A stretch of 64,000 nucleotides of DNA from Chromobacterium violaceum ATCC 12472 (GTDB lineage Bacteria > Pseudomonadota > Gammaproteobacteria > Burkholderiales > Chromobacteriaceae). Under the pieces are notes generated by a model. The model searched no databases. It was not told the DNA's origin and saw only the letters and a list, made by a program, of their open reading frames with translations. The first letter of the stretch is position 1. Each line of letters opens with the position of its first letter. The position numbers and the translations under genes are program-made. Location: contig NC_005085.1 of the NCBI RefSeq assembly GCF_000007705.1, positions 2,799,752-2,863,751 on the forward strand, written 5' to 3'. This document shows positions 46,772 through 56,600 of this stretch, in pieces.

Positions 46772-49360
46772 TCATGCCGCCAGCGGCTGCTCGACCAGTC
46801 CGGGGAAGGCCAGCTTGTCGGCCTGCCACAACGGGAGCTGACGCTGCATCATCTCGTCCAGCGCCGTCCTGGCGCCGTCGAAATCCACCTCGCCGGAAGA
46901 GAAGCCGCTCATCGCGGCGAAGAAGCGCTCGCCGAAGCCATCCTGAGGCTGGCGCTTCAGAAAATACTCCGCTTCCTTCCTCACCGCGGAACCCGGATCG
47001 GCCAGCTGGCGGAACAGACCGCTCAGCGCGGGTTTCTGCATGTCGGCCATGCCTTGCCAGCGCTCGGGCTCGCCCACTCCCTGCAAGTGCAGGTAATGCA
47101 TCATCGGCGCGGTCAGGGTGTTGTCGCCCCAGCGCTCGTAGGCCACGACGCTGGCCGAGCCGCCCGCGCTCAACCCCAGCTCCAGCGAAACGCCGGGTTG
47201 CAGCGGCACCCCGCCGGACAAGGCCACCGAAGCGTCGCCGCTGGCGACCACTCTGGCCAGCTGCAGGCGGAAGCCCGCCGCCTCTTGCGGGAAATCGGCT
47301 TGCCCCTGGTATTGCGGCCGATAGAAACGCAGCAGCAGGGTGGCCCCGGCGCCCAGCTGTCCGGTCAGCGCCGTTTCCATGCCGGCCAGCGCCGCCGGCA
47401 GCGCGTCCGCCAATCCATGCGGCGCCAACTGCGCTGCCAGCGCGTCCTTCAGCTTGTTCAGCGCGCCGGCGTCGCCCAGGCTGCCCGACAGAGTGACGCG
47501 CAGGTCCTTGTAATCGCCGGCCCGTACCGGATTCAAGTGCACCCTGTGCTGTTCGGTCAGGGATGCCTCCAGCTTCACGCCCAGCGGTCCCACGCCGCCG
47601 CCCAGGTCCAGCGCGTAGCTGCGGTTGCGGATTTGCAGCTCCAGCGTGTCGCGGAAAGCCACTCGCTTGGACAGCGCCTCCGCATTGTGGCGGACCGGCG
47701 GCGCGTACAACCTGGCGGCCATGTCCTTCAGCGCCCGCTCCGCCTCGCCGGCGTCTCCGCGCGACCTTGCCGCGATCAGCAAAGCCGCGTGCGCCAGCGC
47801 CATATTGGCCAGCGCGTCCTCTCGCCGCTTGCCCTGCCAGCTGGACACGATGGATTTTTCGATCTGCGCGCCGCCCTGGCGCTTGCCCACGCCGGCATCC
47901 AGCTGCTGCGCCACCGCGCAAAAATGATCCAGCTCCGCGCCCAGCCGCTCGGCCGCCTGGCGCAATGCCGCCGGCGAGCATTCGCGCAAGGCGGCCGAGG
48001 ACGCGGCTCCGCCCCCGGTCAGCCGGCTGAGCGGCCGCGTTCCAGCCTTGTCTTTCGGGCCGTCGAACAGCGCCTGGGCTTTTGCCTCGATGCCGGCCTG
48101 GCGCTGCGCGGCGACGACGGCGCTGCGCGCCGCGCCTTCCGGCGCGCTCAGCGCCTGCCAGTACGGCGTCAGCGAGTCCGCCTGGATGTCGATGCGCTCG
48201 ACCGACACCGCCGCGCCGGCGCTGACGCCGGCCGCCGCGGCCCGCGCATTGGCGCTGCCCTTGACGCTGACCACGTCGCCGCTCGGCACCACGGGCGCGC
48301 GGCCGCCAGGCAGCGCCGACGATGCGTCGCGCTGTCCGAGCCAGCCCTGCAGCACGCCCAGCCGCTGCTGCTGGTCGGCCGCCTGCTGCTGCAAACGGTG
48401 GTAATGCTGCAACTCGTTGCCGTGCCCCGGCCGGAACAGGCGGATCAGCGCGCCCACCGCGGCGCGGGCGCCGACGCCCAGCGTATCCCGGCGGGAACCG
48501 TGCCGCAGCCTCTCCGCATTCAGATGCACGAAGGCCTTGGCGCTGTTGTATTCCCGGTAGCGCGTCTTTTGCACCCGCCCCTCCACCCCGCCCGACAGCG
48601 AGGCGATGCCGACGCCGCCTTTGACGCCGGCGGAAGCGGAGGCGGAGTGGCTCTTGTTCTGGAACACGAAGCCTTCATCGTCGTTGTCCATGCTTCTGCC
48701 CCAGCCCAGCCCCACCGAGAATGTCGCCTTGGCGCCGGCCCCGCCTTCGCCCAGGCCGAGCCCGGCGCCGACCGACGCGCCCGCATGCTTTTCGCTGCCG
48801 GCGCCCGGACGGTCATAGCGCTGGAATTGCGGCAGCAGTTGCGTTTCGGCTTCCGCCCGGGCCAGCTGCGCCCAGGCGGCCTGCCCCTGCAGCGCCAGCC
48901 GCTCGCTCAACTCGGCCAACGGACTGTCCGCCGGCAGCTTGCCGGCCAGCTTTTCCATTTGCAGCGACAACCTCGCGCATTCGCGGATGTCCAGCGACTC
49001 GCCGCTGCCTTCGGCCAGCTGGCGGCTCAGATTGTGCAGAATGGCGACCGTGTCCGGCGTCATCGGATGGCGGCGCGGCCCCAGCCTCAGCGCATCCACC
49101 CAGCGCGGCCGGGCAGGCTCGGCCACTTGATACGCCCTATCTGACATCGCCCGCAAGGTTTCAAGCGTACCCTGCCGCAGCAGCTGCATGCCGGCGTCCA
49201 CCAGCTTGACCTCCGCGGCGGCTCGAGCCGGCAGCGGCGCCTGGCTGCGCACCGCGCGCAAACCGCCTCCCAGCCCGCCCGCGGCGTTCGCGGAGGGGTC
49301 CAAGGGACGCCAGGACAGCGGCGTCACCGAATTGTTCGTCCCCACATTTCCCAGCATCAT
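46772..49360 (-). CDS. Large Gly/Ala-rich protein, putative T3SS effector with beta-strand repeats
   Basis: An 862-aa protein without signal peptide. GAGGAG lies just before ATG 49360 (MMLGN); an ATG at 49375 is less well placed. The N-terminal 100 residues are Ser/Pro/Gln/Ala-rich. Three stretches show alternating Gly/hydrophobic patterns typical of amphipathic beta-strands (about 195-265, 585-640 and 680-760, for example ASVGAGLGLG, LDLGGGVGPLGVKLEASL and VSLELGLSAGGSASVVAY); the parts between are helical. This mix reminds me of AvrE/DspE-type pore effectors, which are about twice as long, but no family was recognised. Position next to hilA/invF and the small upstream partner suggest a secreted substrate and its helper. 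Confidence 0.7.
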   Translation of the reverse strand: MMLGNVGTNNSVTPLSWRPLDPSANAAGGLGGGLRAVRSQAPLPARAAAEVKLVDAGMQLLRQGTLETLRAMSDRAYQVAEPARPRWVDALRLGPRRHPMTPDTVAILHNLSRQLAEGSGESLDIRECARLSLQMEKLAGKLPADSPLAELSERLALQGQAAWAQLARAEAETQLLPQFQRYDRPGAGSEKHAGASVGAGLGLGEGGAGAKATFSVGLGWGRSMDNDDEGFVFQNKSHSASASAGVKGGVGIASLSGGVEGRVQKTRYREYNSAKAFVHLNAERLRHGSRRDTLGVGARAAVGALIRLFRPGHGNELQHYHRLQQQAADQQQRLGVLQGWLGQRDASSALPGGRAPVVPSGDVVSVKGSANARAAAAGVSAGAAVSVERIDIQADSLTPYWQALSAPEGAARSAVVAAQRQAGIEAKAQALFDGPKDKAGTRPLSRLTGGGAASSAALRECSPAALRQAAERLGAELDHFCAVAQQLDAGVGKRQGGAQIEKSIVSSWQGKRREDALANMALAHAALLIAARSRGDAGEAERALKDMAARLYAPPVRHNAEALSKRVAFRDTLELQIRNRSYALDLGGGVGPLGVKLEASLTEQHRVHLNPVRAGDYKDLRVTLSGSLGDAGALNKLKDALAAQLAPHGLADALPAALAGMETALTGQLGAGATLLLRFYRPQYQGQADFPQEAAGFRLQLARVVASGDASVALSGGVPLQPGVSLELGLSAGGSASVVAYERWGDNTLTAPMMHYLHLQGVGEPERWQGMADMQKPALSGLFRQLADPGSAVRKEAEYFLKRQPQDGFGERFFAAMSGFSSGEVDFDGARTALDEMMQRQLPLWQADKLAFPGLVEQPLAA

Positions 49361-49396
49361 GCTCTCCTCTTTCATTCTGCCTTCGGCAAGACCGGT

Positions 49397-49777
49397 TCAG
49401 CCCTCGCGCGCGCCGCCGAGATTGCGCGCCAGCGACAAGGCGCCGCCGGCGGACAGCCTGCCGCCCAACCGCTCCATGAGGCCAGCCAGCTCGGCGGCGT
49501 CGCTCCGGCGTTCGGCCGGCAAGGAAACGTCGTCGGAAAGCTGTTTCGCCATGCCCGCCGCGGCATCCAGTCCGCCTTTCAGCTCTGCCAGCCTGGCCTG
49601 CAAGTCGGCGCAGGCGCTGCCAGTCCCCGCCGCGGACCTCGGCGCGTCGGCCGCGACCGTGCCCACTCCGCGCAGACTGCCCCCCAGGGCAGAACCACCG
49701 GCCGCTGAAGCCGAAGGCGCGGCGGCCGCCACGCCAGACAGGCTCGGGCTCATCGCGCCCGATACGCCATTCATCAT
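49397..49777 (-). CDS. Small Ala/Gly/Ser-rich protein upstream of the large Gly-rich protein
   Basis: A 126-aa product beginning MMNGVSGAMSPSLSG: the first half is low-complexity Ala/Ser/Gly, the second half (about 60-126) helical (DLQARLAELKGGLDAAAGMAKQL). GGGAG precedes ATG 49777. It ends 36 bp before the large gene and is probably cotranscribed. The Ser/Gly-rich N-terminus could be a secretion signal, making it a small secreted protein; it lacks the acidic class I chaperone look. No family recognised. Confidence 0.55.
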   Translation of the reverse strand: MMNGVSGAMSPSLSGVAAAAPSASAAGGSALGGSLRGVGTVAADAPRSAAGTGSACADLQARLAELKGGLDAAAGMAKQLSDDVSLPAERRSDAAELAGLMERLGGRLSAGGALSLARNLGGAREG

Positions 49778-50282
49778 GATCACTACTCCCGCCCGGCCAG
49801 ACCGGGACAACGGTTTGCGGATGTTCGCCCGTCCGCGAGGAACCGGCGACTATGCGCAAAGCTACCCCAAGCCCCTCGGGCAGAACTTGCATAAAACGCC
49901 AACGCTCCTCTGTTTTTTTGAGAGTTTTCCCATTTGTAGCAAGCATCCTCTCGCGTAGTATTCCTACTCTAAATTGTTGTTTTCGCGATCGGTCCCAAGG
50001 ACAAGCCTTTCAATTCACGACAAAAGCATGCGCCCCTCGGGACACGCCATTGCTCTGAACGTTTTTTGCAAGCCGCCTTCGCAAGCGCATAAGTACCATG
50101 CGCTATCTGTGTGCATGCCGCGATGATGTAGACAAGTACCGGTACCGATCACCCGACACATCCAAGACAAAAAAACACGCCGACATGTCGCGCCGCTACG
50201 GGGAAGCGCGTGGCGCGACTGTCGACTCTATTCCTGCGGCTGGTCCGCACGGTGTTGCGCCACGCGCAAGAGGAACTGGAAG
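49778..50282. promoter_or_regulatory. 505-bp divergent control region between the effector pair and hilA
   Basis: No gene is supported here. The region is AT-richer than its surroundings around 49900-50010. It contains direct repeats AAGTACC at 50091 and 50134 (43 bp apart), the second overlapping a 10-bp palindrome GTACCGGTAC (50136-50145). Long leaders with activator and silencer sites are known for Salmonella hilA. Confidence 0.45.
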
Positions 50283-51968
50283 ATGGCGTTACATAACGAT
50301 GGTTTCATCAATCGGCAATTCGTCTTCGGCGATTTTGTCCTGCAATTCGACGGCGTGCTCTGTCACCAGGAACAGCAGATCAGCGTTCCGCCCAAAGAAT
50401 TGGCCGTACTCACCGCCTTGCTGGAGGCAGCCGGCGAACTGGTGAGCAAGGACGCGTTGCTGGACAAGGTCTGGCCGGACGGCGACGTCAACGAGGAATC
50501 GCTGACGCGCTGCATCTACGCATTGCGCCGCATCCTGCTGGAAGACAAGAGCAACCGCTACATCGATACCGTCTACGGCAAGGGATACCGCTTCAGCCGG
50601 CCGGTGGCGGTGGTGTCCCGCCCGACGGCATCCGCGCAGAAGTGCACGATGGCCATCCTGCCCTTCCGCACCGACGGCCAGCTGGACTCTCTGGAGCTGC
50701 ATGCCGCGCTGGTCCAGTGCCTGTCGCGCTACTCGCCGTTCGGCCTGGTGGTGATGCCTGCCACCATCACCCGCAATTGCGGCGACATCGCCGACATCAT
50801 CGCCATGATCGACCAGTTGCGGCCCGACTATTACCTGGCCGGCCAGGTGCAGCAACAGGGGGATTCCTGGCTGCTGCGGGTGGAGCTGGTGCGCGCCGAC
50901 GGCCATCAGTTGGTTCACCACGAAAGCATAGAGATCGGCCCGGGCGAGCATATCGCCGCGCTGCAGACCCGGCTGGCGAGCCTGCTGCCGCAACGCATTC
51001 CCGGCTTGCGCTGGCATCATGGCAACGGCAGCCAGCTGGACTCCCTGGACATGGCCATCACGTATCTGAACGGCCGCCATGAACTGCAGCAGCACACCCC
51101 TTCCAGCCTGAAACGCGCGCTGGCGCTGTTCCTGCAATGCACCAGCAGCCAACCCGGCAACGCGCTGCCCTACTGCAGCCTGGCCGAATGCTATCTGGCG
51201 CTGGCCCAGCTGGGCCTGTTCGACCAGGAGCGCGCGCTGGACGGCGCCCAGCAGGCGGTCGACCGCGCGGTGGCGCTGGACGCGGCCAATCCGCAGGCGC
51301 TGGGCCTGCTGGCCCTGCTGAGCAGCCTGCGCGGACAACAGACCATCGCCGAAGCCTTGTTCGAACAGGCGCGCATGCTGGCGCCCGATTCGATCGACAT
51401 CCACTACTACCACGCCTGGCACCTGTTTCTGTCCGACCGCATTCCCCTGGCGCAACGCTCGCTCGATGCTTGCCTGGAACGCGATCCCTCCCGCATCGCG
51501 GCCAGCATGCTGCAGCTGTGGCTGACCTATTGCGAGCACCGGCTGGACGAGGCGGTGGCGTTGGGCAAACGCCAGCTGTGCCAGTACGGCCAGGATCATC
51601 CGGTATTGCAGAGCATGCTGGGGCTGATGCTGGCCATCCAGGGGCAACACGCCCAGGCGGAAGAATTGGCCGCGGCGGTCAAGGCGTCGGGCGAAGAAGC
51701 CGGCCTGCTCGCCGTCAACGGCTGCTACATCGCTCATTGCCGGATGGGAGACGCCGCGCGCCCGTTGCTGCAGGATTTTTTGTCCCGCGTCGACTGCCGC
51801 CAGGTCCGCTCCGGCCTGCTGCCGCTGATCCTGGCGCTGCATGGCCGCGCCGGGGCGCTGCATCTGTTGGGCCAGCTGGAATCCGACCGCTACCTGTGGC
51901 TGCGGGCATCCCGCCAGGATCCGCGCCTGGCCGGCCTGTTCCATCCCCACTTGTCCGAAGCCGCCTGA
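50283..51968 (+). CDS. hilA: HilA-like master activator of the SPI-1-type T3SS (CilA)
   Basis: A 561-aa regulator: an OmpR-type winged-helix domain (about 10-108, VPPKELAVLTALLEAAGELVSKDALLDKVW, DVNEESLTRCIYALRRIL) and a long TPR-like domain with stretches shared with HilA (ATITRNCGDIADI, LRPDYYLAGQ, NPQALGLLALL). HilA activates inv/spa and prg/org operons; the C. violaceum orthologue is named CilA. AGAGGA lies 9 bases before the ATG. iagB follows in the same operon. Confidence 0.93.
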   Translation: MALHNDGFINRQFVFGDFVLQFDGVLCHQEQQISVPPKELAVLTALLEAAGELVSKDALLDKVWPDGDVNEESLTRCIYALRRILLEDKSNRYIDTVYGKGYRFSRPVAVVSRPTASAQKCTMAILPFRTDGQLDSLELHAALVQCLSRYSPFGLVVMPATITRNCGDIADIIAMIDQLRPDYYLAGQVQQQGDSWLLRVELVRADGHQLVHHESIEIGPGEHIAALQTRLASLLPQRIPGLRWHHGNGSQLDSLDMAITYLNGRHELQQHTPSSLKRALALFLQCTSSQPGNALPYCSLAECYLALAQLGLFDQERALDGAQQAVDRAVALDAANPQALGLLALLSSLRGQQTIAEALFEQARMLAPDSIDIHYYHAWHLFLSDRIPLAQRSLDACLERDPSRIAASMLQLWLTYCEHRLDEAVALGKRQLCQYGQDHPVLQSMLGLMLAIQGQHAQAEELAAAVKASGEEAGLLAVNGCYIAHCRMGDAARPLLQDFLSRVDCRQVRSGLLPLILALHGRAGALHLLGQLESDRYLWLRASRQDPRLAGLFHPHLSEAA

Positions 51969-52423
51969 TGCGCGCCGCCTTGCTCGCCGCCCTGCTGCTG
52001 GCCTCGCCGCTGGCTCGCGCCGATTGCTGGGACTACGCCGGGACGATGTTCAACATCTCGCCGGACCTGCTGTACGCGATCGCACAGCAAGAGTCCGGCA
52101 TGAAGCCGGACGCCATAGGCCGCAACCGCGACGGCAGCCGGGACCTGGGGCTGATGCAGATCAACAGCGCCCATCTGCCGCGGCTGCGCCAGCTAGGCGT
52201 GAACGAGCGGCAGTTGCTGGAGAGCCCCTGCCTGTCGGTCGTGGTGGGCGCCTCCATCCTGTCCGACATGATGAAACGCTACGGCTACTCCTGGGAAGCC
52301 GTCGGCGCCTACAACGCCGGCCTGTCGCCGAACCGGCACGCGCTGCGCATGCGCTACGCGCGACAGGTCTGGCAGCGCTATCAGAAACTGCAGGCGCCCG
52401 AAAGCGCCCGCCAGCAACCCTAG
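51968..52423 (+). CDS. iagB: T3SS lytic transglycosylase IagB
   Basis: A 151-aa protein with signal peptide (MRAALLAALLLASPLARA) and SLT domain with catalytic Glu42 (IAQQESGMKPDAIG), DLGLMQINSAHLP and AVGAYNAGLS. It clears peptidoglycan for the SPI-1-type needle complex. The start overlaps the hilA stop by one base (TGATG), the hilA-iagB pairing of Salmonella. Confidence 0.92.
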   Translation: MRAALLAALLLASPLARADCWDYAGTMFNISPDLLYAIAQQESGMKPDAIGRNRDGSRDLGLMQINSAHLPRLRQLGVNERQLLESPCLSVVVGASILSDMMKRYGYSWEAVGAYNAGLSPNRHALRMRYARQVWQRYQKLQAPESARQQP

Positions 52424-52492
52424 ATCAGCCGGAGCCGACATGCTGACCCGCGCCGCCGGCCCTCCCCGACCTGACAACCCGTTTCCCCGTTG

Positions 52493-52529
52493 GGCGGCGC
52501 CACCTGATTCTCGGCGCCGCCGTTTTTTT
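52493..52529 (+). terminator. Rho-independent terminator of hilA-iagB
   Basis: Stem GGCGGCGCC with GGCGCCGCC, 11-base loop, then G and seven T. It lies 70 bp after the iagB stop. Confidence 0.9.
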
Positions 52530-52546
52530 ACCCGCGCGCCGCCATG

Positions 52547-52572
52547 AAAAAACCCTCCGCCGGGGCGGAGGG
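52547..52572 (-). terminator. Rho-independent terminator of the BI-1 family gene
   Basis: Stem CCCTCCGC with GCGGAGGG, 4-base loop, and on the minus strand a run of six T. It lies 26 bp after the BI-1 gene's stop. Confidence 0.9.
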
Positions 52573-52597
52573 TTTCGATTGCCGGTATCCGGGCCGC

Positions 52598-53287
52598 TCA
52601 GTCGCGGTTGCCGGCGAAGGCCAGCAGCAGCTGCAGCAAGCTGGTGAACAGGTTGTAGATGCTGATGTAAATGGACAGCGCGGCGGAAATGTAGCTGTTC
52701 TCGCCGCCGTCGACCACGGTCTTGACCTGCCACAGGATCATCAGCGAGCTGAACAGCGCGAAGGCCGCGGCGATCATCAGTTGGAAGCCCGGCATGCGCA
52801 GGAACAGGTTGGCCACCACGGCCACCATCAGCACGATGGCGCCCACGGTCAGGAAGTTGCCCAGGCCGGACAGGTCGCGCTTGGTGGTGGTGGCGATGCC
52901 GGCCATCACGAAGAACACCGCGGAGGTGGCCGCGCCGGCGGTCATGATCAGCTGGCCGCCGTTGGAGAACTTGAGCGCGAATTGCAGCAAGGGTCCGAGC
53001 AGCACGCCCATCATGAAGGTGAAGCCCAGCATCAGGAACACGCCCAGCGAGCTGTAGCGGTTCTTCTCGATCGCGAATACCAGGCCGTAGAACACCGCCA
53101 TGATCAGCAGCATGCCGATGATGGGGCTGCCGGCCAGGAAGGCGAAACTCATGTGGGTGCCCACGATGGCGCCCATCACGGTCGGAATCATCGACAGGCC
53201 CAGCAAGCCGTAGGTGTTGCGCAACACCTTGTTGCGAACATCGGCCATCGGGGTCGATTGGTAGGCCGTTTGAAAATCCGGGTGCAT
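52598..53287 (-). CDS. Bax inhibitor-1/YccA family membrane protein
   Basis: A 229-aa protein with seven predicted helices and a short charged C-terminus (LLQLLLAFAGNRD), including GLLGLSMIPTVMGAIVG and AATSAVFFVMAGIATTTKRDLSG, the pattern of YccA/YbhL proteins. Some family members modulate FtsH proteolysis. CAGGAG precedes ATG 53287. Own terminator; no link to the T3SS. Confidence 0.85.
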   Translation of the reverse strand: MHPDFQTAYQSTPMADVRNKVLRNTYGLLGLSMIPTVMGAIVGTHMSFAFLAGSPIIGMLLIMAVFYGLVFAIEKNRYSSLGVFLMLGFTFMMGVLLGPLLQFALKFSNGGQLIMTAGAATSAVFFVMAGIATTTKRDLSGLGNFLTVGAIVLMVAVVANLFLRMPGFQLMIAAAFALFSSLMILWQVKTVVDGGENSYISAALSIYISIYNLFTSLLQLLLAFAGNRD

Positions 53288-53383
53288 GTGAAACTCTCCT
53301 GAGTTGATTATTCTGGAACTGCTGTTGGGATTGTAAGCAACAGACCATGCCGAAGGAAATAAGTTTCCCCAACCTATTCCTGC

Positions 53384-53412
53384 TTGTCTTGGGCTGCGCC
53401 TTGCGGTAATAT
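53384..53412 (+). promoter_or_regulatory. Sigma-70 promoter of tRNA-Leu
   Basis: TTGTCT and TAATAT with a 17-bp spacer, about 58 bp before the tRNA, followed by a GC-rich discriminator as is usual for stable RNA promoters. Confidence 0.65.
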
Positions 53413-53469
53413 CGCCTTCCCTCAAGGCGCAGATGCGGGCGATGTCCGTATTTTGCAAGCCATGTGGAT

Positions 53470-53554
53470 GCGAGAGTGGCGGAATTGGTAGACGCACTGG
53501 ATTTAGGTTCCAGCGCCGCAAGGCGTGAGAGTTCGAGTCTCTCTTCTCGCACCA
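53470..53554 (+). tRNA. tRNA-Leu (anticodon UAG)
   Basis: 85 bases with CCA encoded. The acceptor stem GCGAGAG pairs with TTCTCGC, the anticodon arm is CTGGA-TTTAGGT-TCCAG (anticodon TAG), there is a long variable arm (CGCCGCAAGGCG) and the T arm is GAGAG-TTCGAGT-CTCTC, all as in class II tRNA-Leu reading CUA/CUG. Confidence 0.97.
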
Positions 53555-53624
53555 CCCATCGGTTTTCCCTGCCGTTTCCGGCGATATTCTTCTAGCAAGA
53601 CAGCAGCACTCACCTGCGCCCCAA

Positions 53625-56600
53625 TCAGGCCGTGTGTTCGACCAGCCACGCCCTGGCCGCGCCGGCCACGCGCCGCAATTCTCCTCCGGCCTCCTGCAGC
53701 AAGGCCTGCCAGTCCTGACGCCGGCCTTCGCGGACCGCCAGCTCCAGTTGCTGGAGCCGCGCCACCAGCTCCGCCGCGCCGAATGAGCCCACGCTGCCGC
53801 GCAAGGCATGCAGCTGCCTGGCGCCGTCCTCCCGCAGCCCTTGCTCCAGGCTGGCCTGGATTCGCTCCCATTCCGGCTCGCTGGTATCCAACAGCATCTG
53901 CATCAGCTTGCGCACCCGTTCGAGCGCTGACGGGCTGGAGGCGGCCAGCCGCATCAGCTCGGCCGAGAACAGGCCTTCCTCCGGCGCTGCGGCCCGGGCC
54001 GGCGCTTCCGATTGTCCCAGATAACGGTCCAGCACCGCATACAGGCGATCCAGCTGTATCGGCTTGGCGATGAACTCGTCCATCCCGGCGCGCAGGCATT
54101 CGGACCGCTCCGCCGGAGACAGGCCCGCGCTCATCGCGACGATGGGCAGCTGCAAGCCCAGCTCGCCCCGGATCAGCGCCGCGGCGGTATCGCCGTCCAT
54201 TTCGGGCATCTGCCTGTCCATCAGCACCAGCGCGTATTCGCCGCCCCGCTCGCGCAAGACCTCCACTGCCAGCCTGCCGTTCTCCACCGTTTCCACCTGC
54301 ATGCCCGCCTGCTGCAGCAAGCCGCAGGCCACCTGTTGGTTGATAGGATTATCCTCCACCAGCAGAATGCGCGCAGGCTTCAGGTTCCCGGCCCGGGCAG
54401 CCGGCCGCGCGGCGCGCTTGCTCGCGCGCGCCGCCATCCAGGCGTCGGCCAGCACGCCGGCGATCACCGGCTTCACCAGCACGCCATCCAGCGCTGCGCG
54501 CCCCTCCTCCCGCTCCAGGCCAACCAGCTCGTCGGCGCTCGCCATCGCGATCAGGACGATGTCGCGGCCAGGCCAGCGGCGGCGGATTTCGCGGCACAGG
54601 TCCAGTCCATTCCCGTCCGGCAGGCGCCAGTCGAGCAGCGCGCCCGCGAATGCCGTCTCGCCCTCGCCCTCCAGCGCGGCCATCGCCTCTTGCGCGCCGG
54701 CAACCGCCTCAGGCAGCCCCCCCAGGCGCGCCACGTGCCAGCAAAGCGCCTGCCGGCTGCTCGCATTGTCAGCCGCCACCAGCACCCGCCCAAGTGGCAG
54801 GACCGCGGGCGGCTCCTTATCCGCAGGCTCAAGAGGCAGGGCGAACCAGAAACGGCTGCCCTCTCCCGGCCGGCTTTCCACGCCGATCTCGCCGCCCATC
54901 AGCTCGACCAGCCTTCGGGAAATCGTCAATCCCAGTCCCGTGCCGCCGAAACGCCGAGTGTTTGAGGAATCCGCCTGGATGAAAGGATCGAATATGGTCC
55001 TCAGCAGCGGCGCCTCCATTCCCACGCCCGTGTCCCGGACCGCGAACAGCAGCCAGTCCCGTCCATCCCGCTTCTCCCGTCCGACCGACACCGCGACCTC
55101 GCCCTCCGCCGTGAACTTGATCGCGTTGCCCGCCAGGTTCACCAGCACCTGCTGCAGCCTAAGCGCGTCACCGACCAGGGCGGCCGGAACCGCAGGGTCG
55201 ACCGCGATCACAAGCTCCAGGCGCTTGCGGGCGGCGTGCATCGACATCATCGCGGCCAGCGCGCCCAGCACCTCGTCCAGATCGTAGCGCGCCCGCGCCG
55301 CCTCCAGCTTGCCGGCCTCCAGCTTGGAAAAATCCAGGATATCGTTGAGGATGGACATCAGAGAACGGCAGGACAGCTGCAGCATGTCCAGATAGCTGCG
55401 CTGAACGCCGTCGAGGCGGGTGTTGGACAACAGCTCCAGCATGCCCAGCACGCCGTTCATCGGGGTGCGGATTTCATGGCTCATGTTGGCGACGAATTCG
55501 CTCTTGGCCCGGCTGGCGCGTTCGGCCTCCTCCTTCGCCGACTCCAGCATACGGGTCGCCTCCTTTTCCGCGCGGACATCCTTGGCGATGCAGACGAATC
55601 CGTACAGCCAGCCGTCCTGCCAGATGCCGGTGGTCACCAGGCTGACTGGAATGCGCCGGCCATCCTTGTGAAGGTAGGTCCATTCCTGGGTGATGCTGCC
55701 GCCGCCGCGCGTTTTCTCCACGAAAACGTCGAAACCGCTGACCGGACGGCCCAGCTCCTCGGACAATTCCCGCTCGCGGCGGGCCACCTCCTCCGGCAGG
55801 TGCAGGATCATCGGCGAAGCCAGGCCCACCATTTCATCCGCCCGGTATCCCAGCATGCGTTCCGCGCCGGCGCTGAAAATGCTGATCTCGCCCCGCAGAT
55901 CGGTGGCGATGATGGCGAAGTCGCTGGCGGAGTCGATGATGCCCTGCAGCCTGGCCTGCACTTCCTGGCGTTCCCGCTGCGCCTGCTTCAGCAGCGTGAT
56001 GTCGGTGACGAAGACATAGAAGCCCTGAACCCTCTCCTGCTGCCAGTGCGGCACATAGTGGGCCAGCAAGTGCCGTTCCTGGCCGCTCAGATCGATGATG
56101 CAGCGCTCCGCCAGACTCGCCACGCCATTCAGCGCGCCCTGGATGTAAGGCTGGTTGGCCCGATAACGCTCATCCCCTATCACGTGGCGCAGATGGCGTC
56201 CCCGGACATCCGCCATCTCCAGGCCCATCCAGTCCAGGTATGCGCGGTTGGCGAAGACATTGTGCAGATTGCCGTCCCAATAGCTGACCATGGCCGGCAT
56301 GGCGTCGAGCACGGTTTGCAGCTCCTCCCGCACGCGGCGCAACTCGGCCTGCCCTTCCTGCAGATTGCCGGCATCCCAGCATAATCCGTCCGCCCGCAGC
56401 GCCCGGCCCGACTCATCCCTTTCCACCCGGGCGAAGAGCCGGAACCAGCGCAAGCGTCCCTCCCCGTCCACGATGCGGCAATCCCACCCGGCCTCGGCCA
56501 CATCCCCCAGCTCTTCGGCCCAGAATTTGTCCCAGACCGCTTGCTCGTCGGGGTGCACGCATCCCCGCCAGCGCGGCCAGTCAACCTTTTCTTCGCTGCC

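Noticed and set aside
53470-53554. tRNA-Leu as the integration site of the T3SS region
   Set aside because: No integrase gene and no repeated copy of the tRNA 3' end was seen near either T3SS cluster, and a BI-1 gene with its own terminator lies between.
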